From Membranipora membranacea (taxonomy: Eukaryota > Bryozoa > Gymnolaemata > Cheilostomatida > Membraniporidae): 64,000 nucleotides of DNA. The position numbers and the translations under genes are program-made. The notes under the pieces are model-generated. The model saw only the letters and a list, made by a program, of their open reading frames with translations, made no database searches and had not been told where the DNA came from. The stretch is taken from the NCBI GenBank assembly GCA_914767715.1, contig OU612065.1:11718001-11782000 (forward strand). The letters run 5' to 3'. Of the stretch, positions 16,072 to 25,597 are shown piece by piece; the stretch's first letter is position 1, and each line of letters begins with the position of its first letter.

Positions 16072-16890
16072 CTAAATTCCGTGAAAGGCGCCATTTTCTA
16101 CCCCTTTTACATCATCAGATCTGGATATGTAATCATCGTCCTCCCCTCCCTCATTTACAAACTGACTGTACGTGATGTCACCTCGCTTCACATCAGACCT
16201 GGGAGCTTGTAAGGTCTTTGGGTCTAACACTACAGCTGTACTAACACCTTGTGAGGATGAAGCTTCAGGTAGTGTGACCTCAGGAGGCTTAGCATTAGAT
16301 CTCTTTGTATACCGGGCGACAGTACCTTTAGCTTTAGGCCTTATGCTTTCTCTAAGACGACTGTAACCATTTGAAAACCCAGTCTCCAATGCTTCCACTA
16401 CACCCATTGTTTTAAAAATATCTTCAGGGGATTTCTTTATCAGTGTGGCAAGAAAAGTACTTACACATATCATACAAAAAATATTCATGAGGACGACAAA
16501 AGTAGTGCCACAGATCCTAGAGGTGGGGTTACTGAGAGTGATTGCATGGCTTAATTCAGCTGGTAAGATTACCAACGCACATATCGCTACAAGAGTCCAG
16601 AACGGGGTCAGGATCACCCAGGAGATTACGTATGTCTTGTACTTCCCAGAAGCCCCTAAGACCAATGAGACTGATGCTATGCCATAGAAGATGCTCAGAC
16701 CAACTAGCAGACCATATACTACAGATAGAGCTACCAGGTCCGAGTTACGATGACTGTCTTTGTAAGCTTCTACCAGACTGTCAATACCGATAGCTATGAA
16801 TGCCAGTGAGAGGAAGCATGTATAAATACCGGAGAGCAGCGATCCTGTAGCAACATCGAGGCAGCAGCACAGCCGATCAGAGATTCTCAT
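16072..16890 (-). CDS. Four-transmembrane protein of unknown function, 272 residues
   Basis: An intact frame from ATG at 16890 to a stop at 16072, with its whole coding sequence in one exon. Four hydrophobic segments lie at about residues 15-37, 52-77, 84-110 and 127-151, followed by a cytoplasmic-type tail of about 120 residues. The tail is rich in Lys/Arg, then Ser/Thr, then acidic (EGGEDDD). The N-terminus has a Cys cluster (LCCCLD) that could be palmitoylated. The topology resembles small tetraspan families such as LAPTM or MARVEL-type proteins, but I see no CCG motif of true tetraspanins and cannot assign a family. A 5' UTR splice acceptor sits 65 bases upstream. The tail motif YSQF may be a sorting signal (YxxPhi); this is an inference. 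Confidence 0.72.
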   Translation of the reverse strand: MRISDRLCCCLDVATGSLLSGIYTCFLSLAFIAIGIDSLVEAYKDSHRNSDLVALSVVYGLLVGLSIFYGIASVSLVLGASGKYKTYVISWVILTPFWTLVAICALVILPAELSHAITLSNPTSRICGTTFVVLMNIFCMICVSTFLATLIKKSPEDIFKTMGVVEALETGFSNGYSRLRESIRPKAKGTVARYTKRSNAKPPEVTLPEASSSQGVSTAVVLDPKTLQAPRSDVKRGDITYSQFVNEGGEDDDYISRSDDVKGVENGAFHGI

Positions 16891-16955
16891 GTCTGCTCTT
16901 ATTCTTGTACTGTATCACTTGGTGATTTTATGCAGATCAGTTCTAAAGTGTTTGT
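16891..16955 (-). other. 5' UTR exon portion of the four-TM gene
   Basis: The minus strand has a good acceptor (TTATTTCTTTCAG) just upstream, with AG at 16956-16957. The transcript probably begins in one or more non-coding exons further upstream, which I could not place. Confidence 0.45.
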
Positions 16956-16957
16956 CT

Positions 16958-19699
16958 GAAAGAAATAATAAATGTAAGTAAAGCCCAGGCATAAATCACA
17001 GGTTTAACTTTATGGCAATGTCTTTCTGCAAGAACTAGAAGAAAAGGATTAATGATCTTGGGTAATGAACAGAAAAAAAAAAAATTTTAAAGCTGCTTGC
17101 TCACACAATTGGTATTTTTGATTGCTTTGTAGCCCGGCTTCTATGCATCAGATATTGGTAATCAATGGGTTGAACTAATCAATGGGTTGGATACCCATAT
17201 AAAAACTGGTGTGATAAATCAGTGTAGATAATCTGGTGGATCATCGGATCCAGTGATTATGAGGTAGGTATGACAAAATGCTCGAGCTTGAGAGATGCTG
17301 ATGATAAAACTGGCATGGAGTCATCTGGATGTCAGTTATGGGAAAATTAATGGGATAAAGGATATCTGCAAACAACAGCAGGTCTATTTACGAGAAATTT
17401 GTGGCAGAAAAACAACACGCATATAGATCCTGACAAAAGCGGACTACACTCTAGGTTAGGTGATTTCTATTAAGTCTTTACTACACAATATATGTACTAG
17501 AGGCAAAAAATTTATATTCGGCTTCTTGATAGGTCTTTGTAATTTATAGAACAACTGGGTTTTCGAAAAGAAGAAATCTGAATTTTATGATTTTGACTCA
17601 ATTTAAAAATATACATTCAGTGCATGCTTTCCACCTGTAGTAATGAAGGAGCAAACATTATGTGATAAAATATCCATAAAACTAAGTGGCAGTTGAACAT
17701 AATTTGTCATTGTAATCAATCCATCCGTAATTGATTGTTAATAAGAAAAAAGCAGTTTATGTGAAGCCATCATACACACCTATGTGGGGGTTCAAAATTT
17801 TGCAAATTTAAAAGGCTATTACTATAATAGTCACAACGTATATATCCCAAATATCCAATATTTACTTTTAGAAAACATGCTCACCCATATGATGTCTTAA
17901 TGAGCTGCCTGTTCAGTAGCTAAATGCATATTTTCACATCTGAACTTACATCATAATACCAATGGCAAACAAATACCTGTGAAAAAAACGAAAGGAACAA
18001 AACATAAGCAGCCAGCCAATGAAAATTCAAGATCACTCTACCTTTCGCCATCTGAATCATAGCCAGATGATTCATTTGGCATGAGTAATGGCGTAACTAA
18101 GGTAACTACAAGTCATAAGTTCCATCTAATGAGATTCAAATTTCAACTCAACCTGATCGAAAACATTTTCTGGAAAGAGTTGCCATCAATCACCTGGCCT
18201 GGACCTAATCAAGCAGTTGCACAGAAAATTATACTTGGGGTTAAACTGCTTCATAGGTTGATTTTACCAAGTAGCAATTGCGATTTCGATGTAATTTTGA
18301 ACTATGTGTATATAAAGTCTGTTGACTGCTGTATGACCAGAGAAGTAATATAATGGCAACCACTGTGTAGGGCCTGAGTAACATTGACCGGCATTGTTGA
18401 AAGCATAAATAGTAAGGGATTTTCTGCTAACTTGAAAACTTGTTGATGGCCTTGATAGGTGCAATGGGAAGCTGCACGAAAAATACATAGTCTGTGAGGG
18501 ATGTTTACAGTCAAATAAAGGGATCATACATTCTACAACACCGAACTGGCAAGTGTAGGCCTTTCATATAATAATATCACAGAGTTATAAGCTCTAGTAT
18601 GGCTTACGCAATATAGTACGGTGGCAGCCTCCTCCTATCAATACAATGACACCATATAAAAAATCAGATCTATACGAAGGTTTGAAGCCAGGTTTCCAGG
18701 CGGCAGCAAAATTGAAAAAGAAGTATGTTTTTGACATTTTGTAATTGTAGAGGTGTTCCTGTCTTTCCTGTCGGTTCTTTCTACTCTTTGGCATTATTTA
18801 TATCTTAGGAGGTTAAGAGTATGGGATTTGATAGTGTGCGCTTATTCTACTAGCTATCGATTACAAAATTGAGTGTAAGATGGTTATAAGATCTGAATAG
18901 GGGAAATTATAACTGTATGTGTCTTCGTGAATGATTTTGCGATGGGTGATCGAGTGAACGTTGGAATATGTCTGTGTGGGGTTATTCTGGGCACGTGACT
19001 TCCCATGTGGGGAAAACATGGCTTACAGAAAGCATAACTGCTCTAATTCTCAAACATCCAAAAATTAAAAACCGTTAAACATAATTGGTGTGCCATACAG
19101 TAGCAATGGCGATGCTTGGCTGAAGGCATACGATCAGGTTGAACTAAAAACCTGCACATATTTGATCAAAAAGGGGGACATGTTTCCACAGGTTGTAAAA
19201 TAGAGTGAGTTAATAAACACTGTTTCAACCTGGCCAATTCCAGTGCAAGAGAGCAGTTAGTATCAAGCTTATAGGCCTTATTGATAATTCACCATGGTTG
19301 TCTTTGTGTTGAAAATGATCGTTTGAATAATCAGAGATGATATGCTCCACTCAACCATCTAAACGGGAGTGAATACTACACTACCCATAGCCTATGTTAT
19401 TATTATTTCAAATAAACAGCCGCCTACCTCTGCTGGCAAATACTTTCTGTTGAAGTGAAATAGCAATACTAGATGAGAGCAGTTTGCAATGGCATGTTAA
19501 TAGATCTGGTTCCAGCTAGTGTATTTTAAATGGCCAATTAAATGAACAATGACTTGACATATCTTACCTCGAATCTTACCTCGATGATTGTAGAACACTC
19601 TAATAAAGCCCTAGGGCATAAAGGGGAGTGCCTCATATATTTACCATTTGTGAGCAAAAAACCAGTGGTTTAGGCAGGGGGAACAGCATATAGCCGTCA
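16958..19699. other. Non-coding stretch
   Basis: AT-rich DNA upstream of the four-TM gene, expected to hold its promoter and first exon. A 32-codon ATG ORF exists at 18646-18744, but it has no further support. I see no RNA gene. Confidence 0.4.
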
Positions 19700-20727
19700 T
19701 TAGGGTTGAGTATTGGATGGCCCAAGCCTCAGGTCTCTTACAGTCCTGGGCAAAAAACTTTTGTGGTACAGTTTGGAAGAAGCAAAAATTGCTGTTGGTT
19801 CTCCCCGCGTAGCAGCTCTTGTCACCATGGTGGCGTTGGCTCGGTTGTTGATGACCTCGATACGCTGAGGATAGGGCCTCATGTTTTTCTTCATCAGAGA
19901 GGATTCTCATCAGCAAAGAGAGTCTGTGGTTTTTTCTCCTGTCTTTGAGGGGCTGGAGTTCTAGTTGGGAGCGTGCGTCCGTTATGCCGCGCCTTCCTTT
20001 TTATGCCTTTGACAAAGCGTATAGCCTTGCTTTGTGTCAGCTCGATTTCTTCTGCTGTAGAGTTGTCAGCTGGGTCTCAGAGAGTGTCAGCATATTCTAA
20101 GACAGGCCTGCACAGACTGGTGTAAGCCAGCAGTTTGGATTTCTCTGGGGCATTGTGGAGAGCAAACTTTATACTTCCTAGGACTTTGTTGGCAGTATTC
20201 ACTTTGGCTGTGATGTGTCTGTTGAATTTCAGGTCTGACCGAAATGTCACACCTAGGTATGTTGTTTCTGGGACAGACTTAAGTGGGACACCACCCAGTG
20301 TATAGGTGGGCGGCACTCTACTGTTGTTGCCAAAGATGATGACTTCACATTTGGTTGTATTGAGGGGCATCTTCCATCTTTCAGACCAGTCATGAAGGGA
20401 GTCAATGTCGTCTTGGAACTTCTTCTCATCGTCGTCATTCCGGACAACAGAGTATAGTAGAGTGTCATCTGCGTACAGACTAACATTGCATGTCACTGAG
20501 TCAGGCAAGTCATTTATGTAGATGAGAAAGAGTGTTGGTCCAAGGACTGAGCCTTGGGGAACACCAGACGTAACAGGCAGCTGGGATGAGCTAGAATTCT
20601 TGACGACAACTCTCTGTCTTCGATCTGTGAGGAAGTCCTGTATCCAGTTCACTATATGTGGGTTAATACCTTGGATTTGTCTTGTCTTCTGCATGAGTAT
20701 CTGGAACATTATTGGAATACTACGCAA
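19700..20727 (-). mobile_element. Degenerate non-LTR retrotransposon (LINE, CR1/Jockey-like) reverse transcriptase
   Basis: The intact part (20727-20077) codes for RT palm motifs in order: IQDFLTDRRQRVVV, SGVPQGSVLGPTLFLIYIND, the catalytic LYADDTLLY, and YLGVTFRSDLKFNRHI, followed by a thumb-like LGSIKFALHNAP. At its end the usual Trp codon after EYADTL is TGA. The remaining C-terminal part, recognisable by LQPLKDRRKNHRLSLL and later by INNRANATMVTRA, continues to about 19700 in other frames. The upstream side also breaks before the finger domain. It is therefore a 5'-truncated, mutated copy with no endonuclease visible, and is not expected to move by itself. Confidence 0.9.
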
Positions 20728-20950
20728 ACTGCTCCCCTGTCAAACCAATGAGAGGAAGTTCATTGGTCAAACTCCTGGCAATTTTTGTCATGGTCTGTGA
20801 GTGTGACCAAGAGGTGAATTAAATAATATTAAATAACAGTAACTAAGATAAGAAGAAGAGTTAACTCAAGTCCTTGGACTGGTCCACACTGAACTCACTC
20901 CAATCATCATCATAGTTGCTTACTACTAGTATTACTCTAACTAATGGTAT

Positions 20951-21078
20951 AGGCATCTGGAGTTACAAGCATGTATACTTTGCTTATGTCCATGATCATG
21001 ATCGTGGACATTGGGCCTGGCAAAGTATACATACATGCTATTGCTATGCTTGTATTGATTATTGTAACTCCAGATGCC
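20951..21078. repeat. 128-bp foldback (long inverted repeat)
   Basis: The left arm GGCATCTGGAGTTACAA and GCATGTATACTTTGC are matched by inverted copies on the right, the last at 21062-21078, with an insertion of about 20 bases in the right arm. The centre is TCCATGATCATGATCGTGGA. It lies 220 bases upstream of the LINE relic and 300 bases before a candidate exon. Confidence 0.8.
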
Positions 21079-21392
21079 AACTAAGTATGTCTACTGGCCT
21101 GGCACATGGGTATTCTATTCTGTCTTTAAAAATCTAACGCTGTTGTCTACTCACACATTCATTTCCTGTCTGTCCAATTCACAAGGTCTTAAAGATGGGT
21201 CTCAGGAAACTGTGGCACAGGTCTTGAAATCTTCAGCCTCACTTTTCTCATCAACAAGCGATTGTGAAAAAATAAAAATGATTCAGTTTTGTTAGAATGT
21301 AGTCAAGTGGAGGCACTGTGACCAGAGACCATAGCTCAATTATCCATTATTTGTTATGTTCATGATGATTGGACAAATGTGTTTTTACCCAG

Positions 21393-22742
21393 TGTGCATC
21401 ACTATTTCAAGAGCAGCAGACAGGCAAAGTTTACTTAACAGCAGAGAGCTCCCATCCAGTCAAAGAACTGGTTAATTGCTCCACAACAACTTTCTTCTCT
21501 GGTAAGTAATTTAAAAATTTAATGCTTGTAGTGTTATTAGCAACTAACTCATTGTTTAGGCTGTAGGTATAATAATACATGGGCAACTTATGAGATAGCC
21601 AAACCAATGTCACATATGTTGGCTCAGTCACAGTGCCAACTGCCAACACATTGCTGTTGGCTACCTATGAGAATGAGAGGAACTGGAAGTAAAACCTCCC
21701 CTTCTTCTTGGTGAAAGCCTGGCTTGACAAGCTTTTCAAGACAAGCTTAGTGACAGCCTCTAATGATTTCAATCACTGATTATCAATAATAATATAGTGA
21801 CATGGAGTTTGGAGAATCCAAATAATAAAATAATATATTATTATTGGTGTATATATGCTTATAATATCATATTGCATATATATAAACATTCTCCCTGATA
21901 TGAACAAATGAGGAAAGCTACTACTTAATATACTTCTGGTACTAGAAGTTGTTATTTTCCTTTGTTTATGACATACTTATGCATATGAAAACCTCAATAA
22001 AAACATTATAATAATTCAACAGTACCTAATACCTCACTGCAGGACGGACCTCCACAAAAAAACCTCTACATGTTTCCACTGCTAAATTGTGGAATAACCT
22101 TTGTTATGAGTATGACTCGTTGATACTTGCAGATCCTCCTGTGGCAGGTAAAGGTTCCAGCATATGGTTTAAATCTTGTGACACAAGTTACGACAATGAC
22201 TGATTACCAATGGACGAGCCTGAAACATCGCTGGAACCTTCACCATAAAAAGCGATTACACTCCAAGTATCAGTAAAAAGTAAGTACTGTAATTTCCTAA
22301 GCTAAGTAGTCTGCTGTTAGGTCCATCCAAGTGCATATGTTTAGTGGATGATAGATGATATATGATGAATGCCAGTGACCCAGGTTCTGGGGTAGACCTT
22401 TGCCATATACATCAACTATATTCTCGGGCCACTGGGACTTGCAAGTTTGTATTTTACCCATGTCCAGTATCAACACCCCAAAACCACATTTGGTGAGTTT
22501 TGGTTGCTAGATGCCATGATTTGGCCAATGATTTGGCTTCAGCTAAACCATCTCTTTTTTGTTAAAGACACCCTGTAACAGCATTGTCTGTTAGCTAAAG
22601 TATACCATTAGTATTCTAGTGATGGTGATGATGATGATATGATGTGTGGTTGCAGATTATTCAACGAATTGATGCTACTTGTGTTGCTTCTTTAGTTGCC
22701 TTTCGTATCACTTCTCAGAGAGTGTCTGTACGCCAAAGTTAG
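21393..22742 (+). CDS. 3' exons of an unrecognised plus-strand gene
   Basis: Four short exons can be linked with consistent phases: 21393-21501 (acceptor TTTTTACCCAG, donor GTAAGT, phase 0 to 1), 22043-22147 (acceptor CACTGCAG, donor GTAAAG, 1 to 1), 22446-22492 (donor GTGAGT, 1 to 0) and 22656-22742 (acceptor GTTGCAG, ends in TAG). The peptide contains TAESSHPVKELVNCSTTTFF, HVSTAKLWNNLCYEYDSL and IIQRIDATCVASLVAFRI. An upstream exon ending at 21220 (GLKDGSQETVAQ) would also fit in phase 0. I do not recognise the family and could not find the start; the LINE relic lies just upstream. The first two exons are the best supported, and the 22446 acceptor is weak. Confidence 0.45.
21716..21749. repeat. 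Palindromic dispersed repeat, copy 4
   Basis: AGCCTGGCTTGACAAGCTTT continues into TTCAAGACAAGCTTA, matching the core and flanks of the copy at 2618. It sits between two candidate exons of the unrecognised plus-strand gene. Confidence 0.6.
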
Positions 22743-23650
22743 TCATTGTGAAAGTCTGTTCCATGTGTAAGCAGTCAGAAGGATCAGCTTTCAAAATATC
22801 TTTGATTCATTCTGTTCCTAATATGGTTCATTGAAGACAAGCTGCTTTGCAACAAACAACTCAACCGAAGAATATATATTATCAGTATTTTTTACAGACC
22901 CTCTGCAATGATAAGAAGTCAGGTTGTCAAGACATCCAGTACTGAACAAGTACAATGTGATTGCTTTGTATTGTATCAAATGTTCACGTTGTTATTTCAA
23001 ACATTGTATACATTGTTAAGTAATTTACATTTGTGACAAAAAAGATATTGCTCAAGTAAGTGCTCCATGTCAATCTTTCTGGAAGTTAACCACGATGTGC
23101 AAAAAATATCAGGGTAAGTTGGCGTGAATATACGCAGCCCTATAATTGTTGTTACAAACAGAAACGGGGCCACTGATATAAGGCTATTGCTGTATGCAAG
23201 CAGTGTCCCTTTTCAAATACAAGTAGGGAGAGTTTAGTGTATATAGCTGTATCTACGTAATACCCAAAACACCAACCCCTGTACTAAATCAAATTTTCAT
23301 GTATTCAAAATGTTTCATGTATTCAAATTTTATCGTTTTATCGTGTTTTAGTCCGCATCATAAATGCAAACCTGTTTTAACTCTCTGGTCGCTGTTTTAT
23401 TTTTCCCTCCTCTGCTCTTCCACAATCTCACGTATTTTATTATAACAAGTCTATATATTTTTACACTTTTTACACTACTTTATGGACAGTTCACACCCAG
23501 AACAAAAATCATAGTGTTTTTTAATACTCATGACAAATATATGAAATCAAATCAAATGTTGCTTCCATTCTACTGGTGAGATGCCGTCTCCAGTGGGAGA
23601 GCAACTCCAAATAAACTTAAACTTTATCCCTGCACCTCCCTGCCTGCACT

Positions 23651-23684
23651 AGCCTGTCTTGACATAAACTGTCAAGGCAAGCTT
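23651..23684. repeat. Palindromic dispersed repeat, copy 5
   Basis: AGCCTGTCTTGACA is joined through a short spacer to TGTCAAGGCAAGCTT. It is a diverged member of the same family, in intergenic DNA. Confidence 0.55.
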
Positions 23685-24351
23685 CTCCTGCATCAACCCT
23701 CGATCCAGAGCCTGACACTTTCTATACAGGCTGCCAAAGGCGGCACAGGTTGCCAGCATTCATAACTTTCATGCATTACACTTTTTTTAGCCAGCACTGT
23801 TTTTGATAATGCAGAGAACGCGTGCAGTGTGTGCGTCATGCAGACTGCTTGAATCATTTGTATACTTTACCATGCAGATCAAGTTTGTCTCCGTTTGGAA
23901 ATGCTCCACCTCAATTGGATATGCGGATTGTCAGTAAAGAAGTGCAGGGAATGCAGGAAATCTGGATCAAACTTGATCTAGCTTTCCTTATGGTGATAAG
24001 ATCACACATTACGGTAATTAGTGATTTCATGTGAATGTCTCAACCAAATTTGCTTGTTACATTTAGATGATGCATCAGGCCTTATTGAGATTGTGTTAGT
24101 GCCTGGATCACATCGCCAACTGTTAATATCAAATAAAAGTTATTCAATGTAATTAGTTTTTTTATCGTAATCGTTTTATTTCACAATGATATTTAGAAAA
24201 TGATATCAGGGCGTCTATTACTATAAAACAACAATAGGGGTATGGTTAAAGTTCGTATTAAATAAATACTTCCCAAATTAACACCATAGACGTAGACCAT
24301 AGGTAACACAGTCGGAATTTTAGAAGGAAGGGAAACCAGAGAGAGCACAAC

Positions 24352-24436
24352 TCCAATATGACAAGTCAGTCTCCTGGGAAGGAAAAATTAAAAAGAGAAT
24401 GTAGGCATCATTGTGTACAAGGTAAGGTAAGGTAAG
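24352..24436 (+). promoter_or_regulatory. Possible upstream exon with three overlapping splice donors
   Basis: An ATG-initiated short open stretch (MTSQSPGKEKLKRE...) runs into ACAAGGTAAGGTAAGGTAAG, which offers three GTAAG donors 5 bases apart at 24422, 24427 and 24432. It could be a non-coding or alternative first exon of the AUTS2-like gene. No clear acceptor directly precedes that gene's ATG, so the link is weak. Confidence 0.22.
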
Positions 24437-25080
24437 CCATAGGGTGCTCAGATGGTGCCATACCGATGATCGTTGTGAAATCTTAATCTACATACTCTCA
24501 AAGCCAAAACTCATGCTGAAGACATTTTTTTTTTCTTATCATTATATTATTATTATAGCTTTTTGTCACTCTCAATACAACCTTATAAAATAGTTTAGGC
24601 CTCTAAGAGAAAGAAATTCTGTCCACTTATTTAAGAGGGGGATATAGGCGTGTGTTATGAGGTGTTAACGAATATCCTTCTCATGGCCCTGTATGACCAC
24701 TTTCGGACATATACAAAATGAAGAGAATCATCAGTTGCTTATCTGACAAGGAAAGTTTAGGAGTGATATTGTATTTTTTGTTGTATTTCTACTGCTTGAT
24801 TTATCAAATATGGATAAATAAATCCCTAAATAGCTTACAATTTGATTTTCAATTTTGAATATTTTTAGAAAAGTGAAAACCTAGACGCAATGAGAACTCA
24901 TTGATTAATCTCCAATATTCTAATACATGGTGTACTTTTCAAATATTGAGATGTTTTACCAATTATGTGAAAAACATGAATACTTGTTTGTGTTAATGTT
25001 ATTGGAATGGTATTAATATATAGGTAGATGCAATTGTTGATAAAAACCATTATGAAGAGGCCAAAAATGTAAAAGAGCGT

Positions 25081-25152
25081 GGGCCAGTCCGGGAATTGAA
25101 CCCGGGACCTCTCGCACCCTAAGCGAGAATCATGCCCCTAGACCAACTGGCC
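25081..25152 (-). tRNA. tRNA-Pro (anticodon AGG)
   Basis: A 72-base intronless cloverleaf on the minus strand. The acceptor stem GGCCAGT pairs with ACTGGCC with discriminator C. The anticodon stem CTCGC/GCGAG encloses TTAGGGT, giving anticodon AGG. The T arm is CCGGG TTCAATT CCCGG, and the internal A and B boxes are intact. A TTTT pol III terminator follows about 5 bases after the 3' end. It is close to other animal tRNA-Pro sequences. It lies 445 bases upstream of the AUTS2-like ATG, on the opposite strand. Confidence 0.97.
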
Positions 25153-25597
25153 GCTGGCATAACCGAGAAGAAAAATTACGTTGGGTCACTAATTCAAATG
25201 GCGTTTAACTCTCAAGTATTGGCAGTCCAACAGATGCTCATCATGGACGGACTAAAATGGTGTCAGAGTAGACCTTGAACCACTATGCTCACTCCAATTA
25301 GCATGGTGTACATTTTCAAGCCAACAATGCTTGCTGTTTTGGACTATTTGTCGCACTTGCTGGTCGCGGAGCCACACAAACTACTAGGGCCTAATCACTG
25401 AGGGTGCATGTTTAATCCGCCATTGAGCAACACTGCCTAGAACAAGCTCAAGCAATTGGAATCATTTTTACAATTTTTCATACCTACATATCTCTATGGA
25501 ACTTGTATCAACAGAAACTCTATGGTAATATAGTGGAAAATTGTCTTAACACATCTAAGTGTTTCTTTAAAAAAATAAGCCAAGTTGGACTGAGATA
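25153..25597. other. Upstream region of the AUTS2-like gene
   Basis: A short interval between the tRNA and the ATG at 25598. It should contain 5' UTR or promoter sequence. No clear TATA box is visible. Confidence 0.4.

Larger units (their letters stand above)
22743..25080. other. Intergenic DNA
   Basis: Probable 3' UTR of the preceding plus-strand gene, with an AATAAA at 23610-23615, then AT-rich spacer. It holds one palindromic repeat copy (23651) and a possible first exon near 24350-24421. Confidence 0.4.

Noticed and set aside
18646-18744. 32-codon ATG ORF (MTPYKKSDLYEGLKPGFQ...)
   Set aside because: Mildly protein-like but too short, with no splice or promoter support. Left as a note in the non-coding stretch.
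20522-20800. Plus-strand ORF over the LINE
   Set aside because: Antisense shadow of the reverse transcriptase frame, which carries the YADD motif on the minus strand.
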